From: Polaromonas sp.
GTDB taxonomy: Bacteria > Pseudomonadota > Gammaproteobacteria > Burkholderiales > Burkholderiaceae_C
Length of the DNA stretch: 39,086 nucleotides
Direction of reading: 5' to 3'
Assembly (NCBI GenBank): GCA_030654695.1
Contig: JAURWY010000004.1
Location: 1 to 39,086 of the forward strand
In this document: one piece after another, positions 1 through 7,033 of the stretch
Layout: each line of letters begins with the position of its first letter
Numbering within the stretch: position 1 is the stretch's first letter
The notes under the pieces: model-generated
What the model was told of the DNA's origin: nothing
Database searches by the model: none
Seen by the model: only the letters and a program-made list of their open reading frames with translations
Position numbers and translations under genes: made by a program

Positions 1-10
1 AGAAAAGCAA

Positions 11-295
11 ATGCAGAGAACGAAATACGCCGTCGAGTTCAAGGACGAGGCGGTCAAGCAGGTGGTCGACAAAGGACATTCGGTCGTTGACGTGGCCAAG
101 CGATTGGGCATCGCCGATGGCGTGCTTTACACATGGGTGAGCAAGTTCAAAAAGGCCGATGAGCCCGTAGCCGCTGGTGATCTCAAAGCCATGCAAGCAG
201 AGGTCGCGCGTCTCAAGGCCGAGCTCAGGCGCACGACGGAGGAGCGAGACATCCTAAAAAAGGCCGCCGCGTACTTTGCCAAACAGTCCGGGTGA
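11..295 (+). CDS. IS3-family transposase OrfA (helix-turn-helix protein)
   Basis: This is the 94-aa DNA-binding half of an IS3-group transposase. Residues 1-50 form the Tnp_1-type helix-turn-helix (AVEFKDEAVKQVV, then DVAKRLGIADGVLYTWVSKF), which binds the terminal repeats. Residues 60-86 form a leucine-zipper-like coiled coil (MQAEVARLKAELRR) used for multimerisation. The C-terminus ILKKAAAYFAKQSG is the standard IS3-group ending. The ATG at 11 gives the family length. The stop overlaps the start of orfB by four bases (GTGA), and a slippery A AAA AAG heptamer lies 33 bases before the stop, so an OrfAB fusion by -1 frameshifting is expected to be the active transposase. Confidence 0.93.
   Translation: MQRTKYAVEFKDEAVKQVVDKGHSVVDVAKRLGIADGVLYTWVSKFKKADEPVAAGDLKAMQAEVARLKAELRRTTEERDILKKAAAYFAKQSG
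256..262 (+). other. Programmed -1 frameshift slippery heptamer of the IS
   Basis: The heptamer A AAA AAG lies in frame with orfA (codons CTA AAA AAG). A -1 slip here moves ribosomes into the orfB frame, which is open from this point to the orfB stop at 1155. The product would be an OrfAB fusion transposase. This heptamer is the typical IS3-family signal. No downstream pseudoknot was worked out. Confidence 0.75.
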
Positions 296-1155
296 AGTAC
301 GCATTCATCCGTGAGCACCGTGTGGAATTTAGGCTCTCGAGCATGTGCCGCGTCTTGAAGGTTCACCGTAGCGGTTATTACGCTTGGCTGCGTGAGCCGC
401 TCTCGCCAAGGGCCAAGATCAACGAGGCATTGACCCTGAAGATTCGAGAGTTCTACGACCAGAGCATGGGCATCTACGGCAGCCCACGCATCTTCTGTGA
501 TCTGCGCGAAGCTGGCTTGGCTTGCGGCGAGAACCGAGTAGCTAGGTTGATGAAAGCGGCTCACATTAAGTCGGTACGGGGCTACAAACGTCCTCGATTC
601 AAAGTGGGCAAGCCCGCTCTGGTGGCGCCGAACCAGTTGCAACGCCAGTTCCAGCAGGACGAGCCGGACCAAGCTTGGGTGACGGATATCACTTACATCC
701 GCACGCATGAGGGTTGGTTGTATTTGGCGGCCGTTCTGGACTTGCACTCGCGTGCGGTGGTGGGCTGGAGCATGGGTTCGCGGATGCAAACGAGTTTGGT
801 GCTGGATGCGCTGACGATGGCAGTGTGGCGAAGAAGGCCCAAAGATTCGGTGATCATCCATTCGGATCAGGGCAGCCAATGTGGCAGCGACGAGTTCAGC
901 CGGTGGTGCAAAGACAACCGCCTGAGTCCAAGCATGAGCCGGCGGGGAAATTGCTGGGATAACGCAGTGGCTGAATCGTTCTTCAGTAACTTGAAGAGTG
1001 AGCAGATCAAAAAGAGGATCTACAACACGAGGGACGAAGCCAGGTCAGAAGTCTTCGATTACATCGAGGGTTTCTACAATCGTGTTCGGCGCCACAAGCA
1101 TCTCGATCAACTCAGCCCCCATGAGTTCGAGCGGCAGCGTCAAACTGCGCTATGA
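292..1155 (+). CDS. IS3-family transposase OrfB (DDE integrase domain)
   Basis: This is the 287-aa catalytic half of the IS3-group transposase, with an rve (retroviral integrase-like) RNase H fold. Residues 1-100 contain the HTH_21-type segment (SMCRVLKVHRSGYYAWL). The DDE residues are D132 (WVTDITYI), D192 (IIHSDQGSQ) and E228 (NCWDNAVAESFF), with exactly 35 residues between the second D and the E. The C-terminus (YNRVRRHKHLDQLSPHEFE) is the usual family ending. The separate start is a GTG at 292 overlapping the orfA stop, but the main product is probably the frameshifted OrfAB. All catalytic residues are present, so the element may still be mobile. Confidence 0.95.
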   Translation: MKYAFIREHRVEFRLSSMCRVLKVHRSGYYAWLREPLSPRAKINEALTLKIREFYDQSMGIYGSPRIFCDLREAGLACGENRVARLMKAAHIKSVRGYKRPRFKVGKPALVAPNQLQRQFQQDEPDQAWVTDITYIRTHEGWLYLAAVLDLHSRAVVGWSMGSRMQTSLVLDALTMAVWRRRPKDSVIIHSDQGSQCGSDEFSRWCKDNRLSPSMSRRGNCWDNAVAESFFSNLKSEQIKKRIYNTRDEARSEVFDYIEGFYNRVRRHKHLDQLSPHEFERQRQTAL

Positions 1156-1176
1156 AAAATGTCTAGTGAATTGGGG

Positions 1177-1191
1177 GAATGCCAGGCATTC
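1177..1191. repeat. Perfect 7-bp palindrome at the IS right end
   Basis: GAATGCC and GGCATTC flank a single A at 1184. The left arm belongs to the inferred right terminal repeat of the IS. The right arm continues as TGATAATTGACAT, which shares GGCATTC, AATT and GACAT in the same order with the inverted copy of the IS end (GGCATTCCCCCAATTCACTAGACAT). It may be a degenerate second IS end abutting this one, or chance. Confidence 0.5.
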
Positions 1192-1312
1192 TGATAATTG
1201 ACATGAAAACCCCCTTTATTCGTCGTTACCTCTCGCTGCCGACGGCTAGCGATTGGTCGAGAGAATATTTGAGTTTTGGCGTGCCTAATAGGGTCGATTC
1301 ATTCGATAACGT

Positions 1313-1328
1313 GGGGTCAGAGAACCCC
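1313..1328. repeat. GGGGTCAGA REP-like hairpin
   Basis: GGGGT (1313-1317) and ACCCC (1324-1328) form a short stem around CAGAGA. The ten bases TGGGGTCAGA (1312-1321) are identical to the core of the REP-like hairpin beside the RAYT transposase gene at 35118-35127. It lies in the 223-base gap between the IS and the next gene, where nothing else was recognised. It has no T-run, so it is a poor intrinsic terminator for the gene on its right. Confidence 0.4.
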
Positions 1329-1378
1329 TAAAACCCTCGGAAAGCCGCGCCCATGCTGACTTTAATAAGGTCGGACAA

Positions 1379-1870
1379 CTATTTACGCGGCCCAGTTGGC
1401 AAACCGTCTGGCCTGAGGATGGATGCTATTGAATCAGCCATTGTTCGCGAGACTTTGTGTTTAGTCTGCAACCACTCTGACACGGTTGCATTGGTAGGCG
1501 CAGTACTTGTGTCTAAAGGGTCATAATTGTCCCCCCAATAGCGCCGAGCTGCAGCGGCAAGGTGACCCAGCAGTTCTGTGTGATGACTTCCCCAAGGCCA
1601 GCCAGTCATGCGGTTTGAATTCGTTAAATCGAATTGATAGTCGCTACGAATGTTTTGTTCTTTCAGATACCGAACAACTTCTGCACGATCTATAGTGCCT
1701 TCGGTGGCGCTAATCAGCCCTGCTTTTATATCGTCACGGATACGCGAGATGGTCGGTTCAGTACCACGTTGGCCATGGAAACGGAGACCAACACCCGCCA
1801 TGAGTGCTGAAACTTGCTCCGGCGTGAATGCTCTCAACGAATCATTTGGGTCAACAAAGTTACTTTCCAT
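1379..1870 (-). CDS. Unassigned 163-aa genomic-island protein
   Basis: I do not recognise a named family. The protein is soluble, with no signal peptide or membrane segment. Residues 13-28 (RAFTPEQVSALMAGVG) read as an amphipathic helix. Residues 64-72 (AEVVRYLKE) form another. The last 70 residues (from WPWGSHHTELL through APTNATVSEWLQ to ILRPDGLPTGPRK) resemble, from memory, a C-terminal segment in proteins beside integrases in proteobacterial islands; its helices could be a helix-turn-helix. The ATG at 1870 is preceded by AAAAGG at a normal distance. It lies 112 bases downstream of the integrase on the same strand, so an accessory or regulatory role in the island is plausible but unproven. 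Confidence 0.7.
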   Translation of the reverse strand: MESNFVDPNDSLRAFTPEQVSALMAGVGLRFHGQRGTEPTISRIRDDIKAGLISATEGTIDRAEVVRYLKEQNIRSDYQFDLTNSNRMTGWPWGSHHTELLGHLAAAARRYWGDNYDPLDTSTAPTNATVSEWLQTKHKVSRTMADSIASILRPDGLPTGPRK

Positions 1871-1982
1871 GGCATTACCTTTTGAATCTTCCCCGAACGA
1901 TTAAAAGCTAGATCAACCGAGTCAGGGTATCCCAGTTTCACTATTGAGGATCAGCCGAAAGCTAGGCGTGGTTCTAGAAGTA

Positions 1983-3218
1983 TTACGCTGATTTGAACTG
2001 GATCACTTCACCGCCGATGCGCAGCTTATCCAGATAGTCAGCCCACACTTGAATCATCGGCGTGCGCTCTTCTAAGTGCGTTGCACGGTCATATGCGCCG
2101 CCATGTGTGATCTGACCTTTATGGGCAAGCTGCGCTTCAATCACATCAGCAGGAAATTTCAGTACTTGCCGCAAGATCGTTCGGCCAGTTGCCCGATAGC
2201 CGTGCCAGCAGTGCCGCCCTTTGTATCCCATGGCGTGCAGGGCAGCATTAACAGCCGCCTCAGACATTGGTTTCTTGGGATCACGCAAGCCGGGGAAAAC
2301 ATATTCACGGTTACCCGTCAGGTGCCTCAAATCGATCAGAATTTCCAGTGTTTGTCGTGGGAGTGAAACCACATGGGCTTGGCCGTTGATCTTTTGTGAC
2401 TTGGTGCGCTTCATGTCCTCGCTGGGTATAGCCCACTGACCAGCTTCAAGATTCAAATCCACCCAGCGCATGGTCCGAAGGTTGCCCGGTCGTTGAAATA
2501 ACATGGCTGCCATTTTCAGCGCCGCCCGGACAATCGGCCCTCCCTTGTATGCATCGCTTGCGCGAAGCAACTCACCCAACTCTATCGGATCAATGATGGC
2601 GGGTAGGTTTTCCCGGATGTGTGGCTTCAAGGCTTTTTTGATACTGGGTGTGATGTCGATCGTTGCCCGGCCAGTTGCTATTGCATGGCACCAAATACCA
2701 TGCGCCGTGAGTAGGACCCGATGTGCAACGTCCAGCGCCCCACGTTCCTCCACCTTTTGAATGACTGCCAGCAACTCTATCGGCTTGATGCCGTCTATTG
2801 CACGCTTGCCAAGGTAGGGGGCAAGATCTTTTGTTATGTTGCGCCGTTCTCGAACGTAGTGTGTTGCGCTCCAATTGGGCCTACCCCTTTCAAGCCAATC
2901 AGTTGCGGCGGCGGCAAAGCTGTCGCCAGTACCAACAGACGCCTTGAGCTTATTGACCTGCCGGGCTTGCACTGGGTCAATGCCTTCTGCCTTTAGCAAC
3001 TTTGCGGCGTCACGGGCTTGTCTTGCCGCCGGGCCAGTCACTGCGGGGTAACTACCCAGCGCCATCCGACCTTCTTTACCGTCTGAATAGGTTTTCCAGA
3101 ACCAGCGTTTAGATCCGGCCGGACTAATTTCCAAATAAAGGCCATTGCTGCACGTAAGCCTGTGCCGCTTTTTGTCAGGTGGGCAGGTTGCATTTCTGAT
3201 TTGTGCATCGGTCAACAT
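1983..3218 (-). CDS. P4-type tyrosine integrase of a genomic island
   Basis: This 411-aa site-specific recombinase excises and integrates the island at a tRNA 3' end. Residues 1-90 are the DUF4102-type arm-binding domain (NGLYLEISPAGSKRWFWKTY, then GRMALGSYPAV and ARQARDAAKLL). Residues 98-180 are the SAM-like core-binding domain. The catalytic domain has R243 (FQRPGNLRTMRW), H339 and R342 (HGYR), H366 (LAHKG) and the nucleophile Y376 (AYDRA), so the active site is complete. A start at 3257 is in frame, but the ATG at 3218 is preferred: GGAG lies at an ideal distance and the DUF4102 domain begins right after it (MLTDAQIRNA). The start codon faces tRNA-Thr, 192 bases from its 3' end, which is the usual arrangement. 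Confidence 0.93.
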   Translation of the reverse strand: MLTDAQIRNATCPPDKKRHRLTCSNGLYLEISPAGSKRWFWKTYSDGKEGRMALGSYPAVTGPAARQARDAAKLLKAEGIDPVQARQVNKLKASVGTGDSFAAAATDWLERGRPNWSATHYVRERRNITKDLAPYLGKRAIDGIKPIELLAVIQKVEERGALDVAHRVLLTAHGIWCHAIATGRATIDITPSIKKALKPHIRENLPAIIDPIELGELLRASDAYKGGPIVRAALKMAAMLFQRPGNLRTMRWVDLNLEAGQWAIPSEDMKRTKSQKINGQAHVVSLPRQTLEILIDLRHLTGNREYVFPGLRDPKKPMSEAAVNAALHAMGYKGRHCWHGYRATGRTILRQVLKFPADVIEAQLAHKGQITHGGAYDRATHLEERTPMIQVWADYLDKLRIGGEVIQFKSA

Positions 3219-3233
3219 GGGATTTCTCCAGTT

Positions 3234-3300
3234 AAACCGGGGAACAATCAGCAACAAAAGCTGTTTACCCCGGCTCGTTCCCCGATATGTTCCCCGGTTT
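3234..3300. repeat. Inverted-repeat cluster upstream of the integrase gene
   Basis: AAACCGGGGAACA (3234-3246) and TGTTCCCCGGTTT (3288-3300) are perfect 13-bp inverted repeats. Between them are two related copies: TGTTTACCCCGG (3262-3273) and CGTTCCCCG (3276-3284). All lie between the integrase ribosome binding site and tRNA-Thr. Their position fits arm-type integrase sites or an operator controlling int. The sequence does not distinguish these. Confidence 0.7.
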
Positions 3301-3363
3301 CAGCTTGCCAGTCAATAGCAGCCCTTGTACCCCGCTGCACCTTAAGTGCTTGATTCACCAATG

Positions 3364-3399
3364 AAAAAGGCCCTCAAGAATCGCTCCTTGAAGGCCTTT
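3364..3399 (-). terminator. Intrinsic terminator after tRNA-Thr
   Basis: On the minus strand AAAGGCCTTCAAG and CTTGAGGGCCTTT pair around a short GAGCGATT-type loop, with one mismatch in the stem, and the arm runs into TTTTTCAT. The stem starts 11 bases after the encoded CCA of tRNA-Thr, so it probably ends the sspB-tRNA transcript. It also shields the integrase promoter from read-through. Confidence 0.8.
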
Positions 3400-3410
3400 G
3401 TACTGTCTAA

Positions 3411-3430
3411 TGGTGCCGCTTGTCGGATTC
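3411..3430 (-). other. Putative island attachment site at the tRNA-Thr 3' end
   Basis: P4-type integrases usually recombine in the T-arm and acceptor region of a tRNA gene. The integrase here begins 192 bases beyond this 3' end. The matching repeat at the other island end was not found within 1-3410, so it probably lies left of the window. One caveat is the terminator directly after the tRNA, which means either the island brought its own terminator or the crossover lies beyond it. Confidence 0.4.
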
Positions 3431-3486
3431 GAACTGACGACCTACCGCTTACAAGGCGGTTGCTCTACCAACTGAGCTAAAGCGGC
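3411..3486 (-). tRNA. tRNA-Thr (anticodon TGT)
   Basis: The 76-base minus-strand sequence folds as a complete cloverleaf. The acceptor stem is GCCGCTT/AAGCGGC, the anticodon stem ACCGC/GCGGT carries the loop CTTGTAA with anticodon TGT, and the T loop is TTCGAAT. The discriminator base is A and CCA is encoded. It decodes ACA threonine codons (and others by wobble). The gene starts only 12 bases after the sspB stop and is followed by an intrinsic terminator, so it is probably cut out of a longer sspB transcript. Its intact 3' end serves as the likely island integration target. Confidence 0.97.
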
Positions 3487-3498
3487 ACGGGTGATAGT

Positions 3499-4059
3499 TT
3501 ACTTCACGCGCTTGAGTGCTGGCCGCTTTCCGGATGATTTTTTTGGTGGTTCTGGCGGGGTATCACTGTCGTCATCGCCACTTTGAGACAGCGCAACCTC
3601 TGGCACCAACTGAAACGGCTTGTTGTTGTCTTGCGCAGCAGGTGACGAAGCCAATGACAGGGTCGTTTCCGCAGAAACACCCGCGGTGTCAGATGCACTC
3701 GGCGTTGCAACACCAGCCTTGGCCGCCACGGGCGCAGGGAATGCCATGCCTTGTCCGTTTTCACGGGCGTAGATGGCGATCACGCGGCCGATGGGCACGT
3801 GTATTTCACGGGCACTGCCGCCAAAGCGTGCTTTGAACTCAATGAAGTCGTTACCCAACTTGAGCGAACTGGTCGCGCCAAAGCTGATGTTCAAAACGAT
3901 TTCATTGTTCTTGACGTATTCACGCGGCACTTGCACGGTGTCGTCAACGATCACGGCCACGTAAGGCGTGAAGCCGTTGTCAGTGCACCATTCATACAGC
4001 GCCCGTATCAGATACGGGCGTGTCGAGGTTGCGTCCAGCGCATTCATGAATTCAGCCAA
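3499..4059 (-). CDS. sspB: ClpXP adaptor SspB
   Basis: SspB delivers ssrA-tagged peptides from stalled ribosomes to the ClpXP protease in the cytoplasm. Residues 1-110 are the substrate-binding domain (TRPYLIRALYEWCTDNG at the start, YVKNNEIVLNISFGATSSL in the core). A flexible, acidic and proline-rich linker follows (SGDDDSDTPPEPPKK). The last residues KRPALKRVK match the conserved C-terminal tail (E. coli ends RPALRVVK) that docks on the ClpX zinc-binding domain. At 186 aa it is slightly longer than the E. coli protein, mainly in the linker. An internal ATG at codon 5 is an alternative start. It lies 17 bases after sspA and 12 bases before tRNA-Thr. Confidence 0.95.
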   Translation of the reverse strand: MAEFMNALDATSTRPYLIRALYEWCTDNGFTPYVAVIVDDTVQVPREYVKNNEIVLNISFGATSSLKLGNDFIEFKARFGGSAREIHVPIGRVIAIYARENGQGMAFPAPVAAKAGVATPSASDTAGVSAETTLSLASSPAAQDNNKPFQLVPEVALSQSGDDDSDTPPEPPKKSSGKRPALKRVK

Positions 4060-4076
4060 AGCGTTTTCTTTTGCAA

Positions 4077-4688
4077 TTACTTGCGCATGACTTTTTCGGA
4101 CGGTGTCAGCGCTTCAATGTAGGCCGGACGCGAGAAAATGCGTTCAGCGTACTTGAGCAGCGGTGCCGCGTTTTTCGACAGGTCAATGCCGTAGTAGTCC
4201 AGACGCCACAGCAGTGGGGCGATGGCTACGTCGAGCATGGAGAAGTTGTCGCCGAGCATGAACTTGTTTTTCAAGAACACGGGGGCCAATTGCGTCAAAC
4301 GGTCACGCACATGGGAACGGGCTTTTTCAAGCACTTTCTCATTGCCTTTGGTGGCGCGTGATTCGAGCGTAGCCACGTGGACGAACAGTTCTTTTTCGAA
4401 GTTCAGCAAGAACAGACGCACGCGGGCGCGGTCGACAGGGTCGCCGGGCATGAGTTGTGGATGCGGGAAACGCTCGTCAATGTATTCATTGATGATGTTT
4501 GACTCGTACAAAATCAGGTCGCGCTCGACCAGAATTGGCACTTGCCCGTACGGGTTCATGACATTGATATCTTCCGGCTTGTTGTAAAGGTCAACGTCGC
4601 GGATTTCAAAGTCCATGCCTTTTTCAAACAACACAAAGCGGCAACGATGCGAAAAGGGGCAGGTTGTGCCTGAATAAAGGACCATCAT
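4077..4688 (-). CDS. sspA: Stringent starvation protein A (GST-fold)
   Basis: SspA is a glutathione-S-transferase-like protein that binds RNA polymerase and alters promoter choice during starvation. It generally lacks glutathione transferase activity. Residues 1-80 are the thioredoxin-like N-domain (LYSGTTCPFSHRCRFVLFEK, NPYGQVPILVERDLILYESN), and residues 85-203 are the all-helical C-domain (NFSMLDVAIAPLLWRLDYYG). The length of 203 aa is typical. The start at 4688 is preceded by AGGAG at about nine bases; a second ATG follows directly. It sits between petC and sspB, the usual betaproteobacterial petABC-sspAB order. Confidence 0.95.
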   Translation of the reverse strand: MMVLYSGTTCPFSHRCRFVLFEKGMDFEIRDVDLYNKPEDINVMNPYGQVPILVERDLILYESNIINEYIDERFPHPQLMPGDPVDRARVRLFLLNFEKELFVHVATLESRATKGNEKVLEKARSHVRDRLTQLAPVFLKNKFMLGDNFSMLDVAIAPLLWRLDYYGIDLSKNAAPLLKYAERIFSRPAYIEALTPSEKVMRK

Positions 4689-4790
4689 GGTGGGGGACTC
4701 CTGGGTACAAAAGGAGTGGGAGACGTCCAGTCACAAAGACTTGGGCCTGCCACTCCATGGGGTGCGGGGCATTGCTGCCCAGCGAAAAAA

Positions 4791-5555
4791 TTACTTGATG
4801 TCTTTCCAGAACGCCGCGTTAAGACGCCAGGCGACAAAAGTGAACATGCAGAGAAACAACAATACCCAAGCGCCAATGCGCACACGGGTGTTTTGGGCCG
4901 GCTCGCCCATCCACTGCAAGTAACCGACCAAATCAGACACAGACTGGTCGTATTGCAACGGGGTCATTGTGCCTTGGCTGACCTGCTTCCAACCTTTGAA
5001 AACTTGGACATCATGGCCGTGGCTGCTGTGGGTTTCGAACTGCGGCTCGCGCGCGCCCTGCATTTCCCACAGCACATGCGGCATGGCCACGCCTGGAAAA
5101 GCCAGGTTGTTCCAGCCGGTGGCCTTGGTGTCATCGCGGTAGTAAGTGCGCAGGTAGGTGTATAGATAGTCTGCGCCAGAGCCCTGAGGACCCGCACGGG
5201 AACGCGCAATGACGGTCAAGTCAGGCGGGTTGCCGCCGAACCAGTCTTTGCCCTGCGTGGGAGACATGGCAATCTTCATGGTTTCGCCGACCTTGTCGGT
5301 GGCGAACAACAAGTTGTCCTTGATCTGCTGCTCGGTCAGACCGATGTCGGTCAGACGGTTGTAGCGCATGAAGGCTGCTGCATGGCAGTTCAGGCAGTAG
5401 TTAACGAATATCTTGGAGCCGTTTTGCAGAGCACCAAGGTCATTGGTTTTATTGGGTGCTTTGTCCCAAGCAATCCCCACCGCTGCGGCATGGGCACCAC
5501 CAGCGAACACCAAGGATGCCAGAAGTACCAGCGCCAGTTGTTTGATTTTTTTCAT
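4791..5555 (-). CDS. petC: Cytochrome c1 of the bc1 complex
   Basis: Cytochrome c1 takes electrons from the Rieske protein and passes them to soluble cytochrome c on the periplasmic side. The ATG at 5555 is preferred because GGAGA precedes it and the protein then opens with a Sec signal peptide (MKKIKQLALVLLASLVFAGG...HA). The upstream in-frame start at 5585 would overlap petB and bury the signal. The mature part has one haem site, CLNCH (FVNYCLNCHAAAF), and the MPHVLW segment usual in this family. A C-terminal membrane anchor (WVLLFLCMFTFVAW) is followed by a positive tail. The 254-aa length is typical of proteobacteria. Confidence 0.95.
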   Translation of the reverse strand: MKKIKQLALVLLASLVFAGGAHAAAVGIAWDKAPNKTNDLGALQNGSKIFVNYCLNCHAAAFMRYNRLTDIGLTEQQIKDNLLFATDKVGETMKIAMSPTQGKDWFGGNPPDLTVIARSRAGPQGSGADYLYTYLRTYYRDDTKATGWNNLAFPGVAMPHVLWEMQGAREPQFETHSSHGHDVQVFKGWKQVSQGTMTPLQYDQSVSDLVGYLQWMGEPAQNTRVRIGAWVLLFLCMFTFVAWRLNAAFWKDIK

Positions 5556-5571
5556 GGTCTGAATCTCCGGC

Positions 5572-6972
5572 TCAGTGGGCAGCAAAGGTCACGCGATCAG
5601 GCACTGGCTTGAACGTGCCAAGGCGGCTCCACCAAGGCATCAGAAAGAAAAAGCCAAAGTAGAACAGGGTGCCGATTTGCGAGACGCGCTCGTTGATGGG
5701 TGACGGCGGCTTGATGCCAAGGTAACCCAGAACAATGAAATTGATCACGAAAATGGCGTAAAGGTATTTATGCCAATCGGGACGGTAGCGAATCGACTTG
5801 ACTTCGCTGTTGTCCAACCAAGGCAGGAAGAACAAGATGATGACCGCACCACCCATGACCACGACGCCCCAGAATTTGGCATCAATCACCAGCATGGACG
5901 CCACCAGCAGCAAAGCCACCAGCGCAATTGCGGCCTTGAGGAACGCAGCAAGTCGACCCTTCAGCACAGTGAAGGCAGCTGCCGCTGCAACGCAAGCCAC
6001 CAAGGCGTACATCATCTCGCCAGTGATGGCGCGCAGCATCGAGTAGAACGGCGTGAAGTACCAAACTGGCGCGATGTGCAACGGCGTCTTCAGCGAATCA
6101 GCCGGTATGAAGTTGTTGTACTCCAAGAAGTAACCACCTGCCTCAGGGGCAAAGAAGATAACCGCCGTGAAGATCATCAAGAAGACGCTGACAGCAAAAA
6201 TGTCGTGCACCGTGTAGTAAGGATGAAACGGAACGCCGTCGATCGGGTTGCCATTGACATCTTTGTGGGCTTTGATTTCAACGCCATCGGGGTTGTTGGA
6301 GCCGACTTCATGCAGCGCGATCAAATGCGCTACAACCAGACCCAGCAGCACCAGCGGCACCGCAATCACGTGGAACGCAAAGAAGCGATTCAAGGTGGCG
6401 TCGCCGACCACGAAGTCGCCGCGAATCAGGAGGGCCAAGTCAGGGCCGATGAACGGAATGGCCGCGAACAAGTTCACGATCACTTGCGCTCCCCAGTAGC
6501 TCATCTGGCCCCAAGGCAACAAATAACCCATGAAGGCTTCGGCCATCAACGCCAAGAAAATAGCGCAGCCGAAAATCCAGATCAGCTCGCGTGGTTTGCG
6601 GTAACTGCCATACATCAAGCCGCGGAACATGTGCAAATACACCACGATGAAGAACGCGCTAGCGCCTGTCGAGTGCATGTAGCGAATGAGCCAGCCCCAA
6701 GGGACGTCGCGCATGATGTACTCAACAGAGGCAAAGGCCAAAGCCGCGTCTGGCTTGTAGTGCATCGTCAAAAAGATGCCGGTGACGATCTGGATCACCA
6801 GAATCAAGAGCGCGAGGGAGCCAAAAACGTACCAGAAGTTGAAGTTCTTCGGTGCGTAATACTCGCCAATATGCTCATTGTAAAGCTTGCTGGCGGGGAA
6901 ACGATTGTCAACCCAGTTCAGCAGCTTGGCGCCTACAGGGGCGTCGGGGGAAATTTCTTTGAATTCAGCCAT
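5572..6972 (-). CDS. petB: Cytochrome b of the bc1 complex
   Basis: This is the quinol-oxidising, proton-translocating membrane subunit of complex III. It is 466 aa with about nine hydrophobic segments. The first begins at FWYVFGSLALLILVIQIVTG. The two haem b groups are held by histidine pairs in the second and fourth helices (RYMHSTGASAFFIVVYLHMF and FFAFHVIAVP...VVAHLIALH). The Qo-site motif reads PVW (APVWYFTPFYSML) instead of the mitochondrial PEW; from memory this variant occurs in beta- and gammaproteobacteria. The C-terminal half is fused as in cytochrome b proper, not split into b6 plus subunit IV. petC follows after a short gap and petA lies 61 bases upstream. Confidence 0.97.
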   Translation of the reverse strand: MAEFKEISPDAPVGAKLLNWVDNRFPASKLYNEHIGEYYAPKNFNFWYVFGSLALLILVIQIVTGIFLTMHYKPDAALAFASVEYIMRDVPWGWLIRYMHSTGASAFFIVVYLHMFRGLMYGSYRKPRELIWIFGCAIFLALMAEAFMGYLLPWGQMSYWGAQVIVNLFAAIPFIGPDLALLIRGDFVVGDATLNRFFAFHVIAVPLVLLGLVVAHLIALHEVGSNNPDGVEIKAHKDVNGNPIDGVPFHPYYTVHDIFAVSVFLMIFTAVIFFAPEAGGYFLEYNNFIPADSLKTPLHIAPVWYFTPFYSMLRAITGEMMYALVACVAAAAAFTVLKGRLAAFLKAAIALVALLLVASMLVIDAKFWGVVVMGGAVIILFFLPWLDNSEVKSIRYRPDWHKYLYAIFVINFIVLGYLGIKPPSPINERVSQIGTLFYFGFFFLMPWWSRLGTFKPVPDRVTFAAH

Positions 6973-7033
6973 AACAGTTCCTACTCAGTTATGAGCCAGT
7001 CCACGACACTGCGTGAAAAGGCTCTGACAAGCT

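Larger units (their letters stand above)
1..1184 (+). mobile_element. IS3-family (IS3 group) insertion sequence, left end outside window
   Basis: The two overlapping frames at 11-295 and 292-1155 are the OrfA and OrfB of an IS3-group element. The coding part is intact: no stop interrupts either frame and the DDE triad is complete. The window opens only 10 bases before orfA, so the left terminal inverted repeat is not visible. The right end is placed at the A of position 1184, because the reverse complement from there begins TGGCATTCCCCC, in line with the TG...CA ends of this family. Without the left repeat this boundary is an inference that could be wrong by several bases. Confidence 0.8.

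Noticed and set aside
127..879. 250-codon minus-strand frame inside the IS
   Set aside because: It is antisense to orfA and orfB, which carry the diagnostic transposase motifs.
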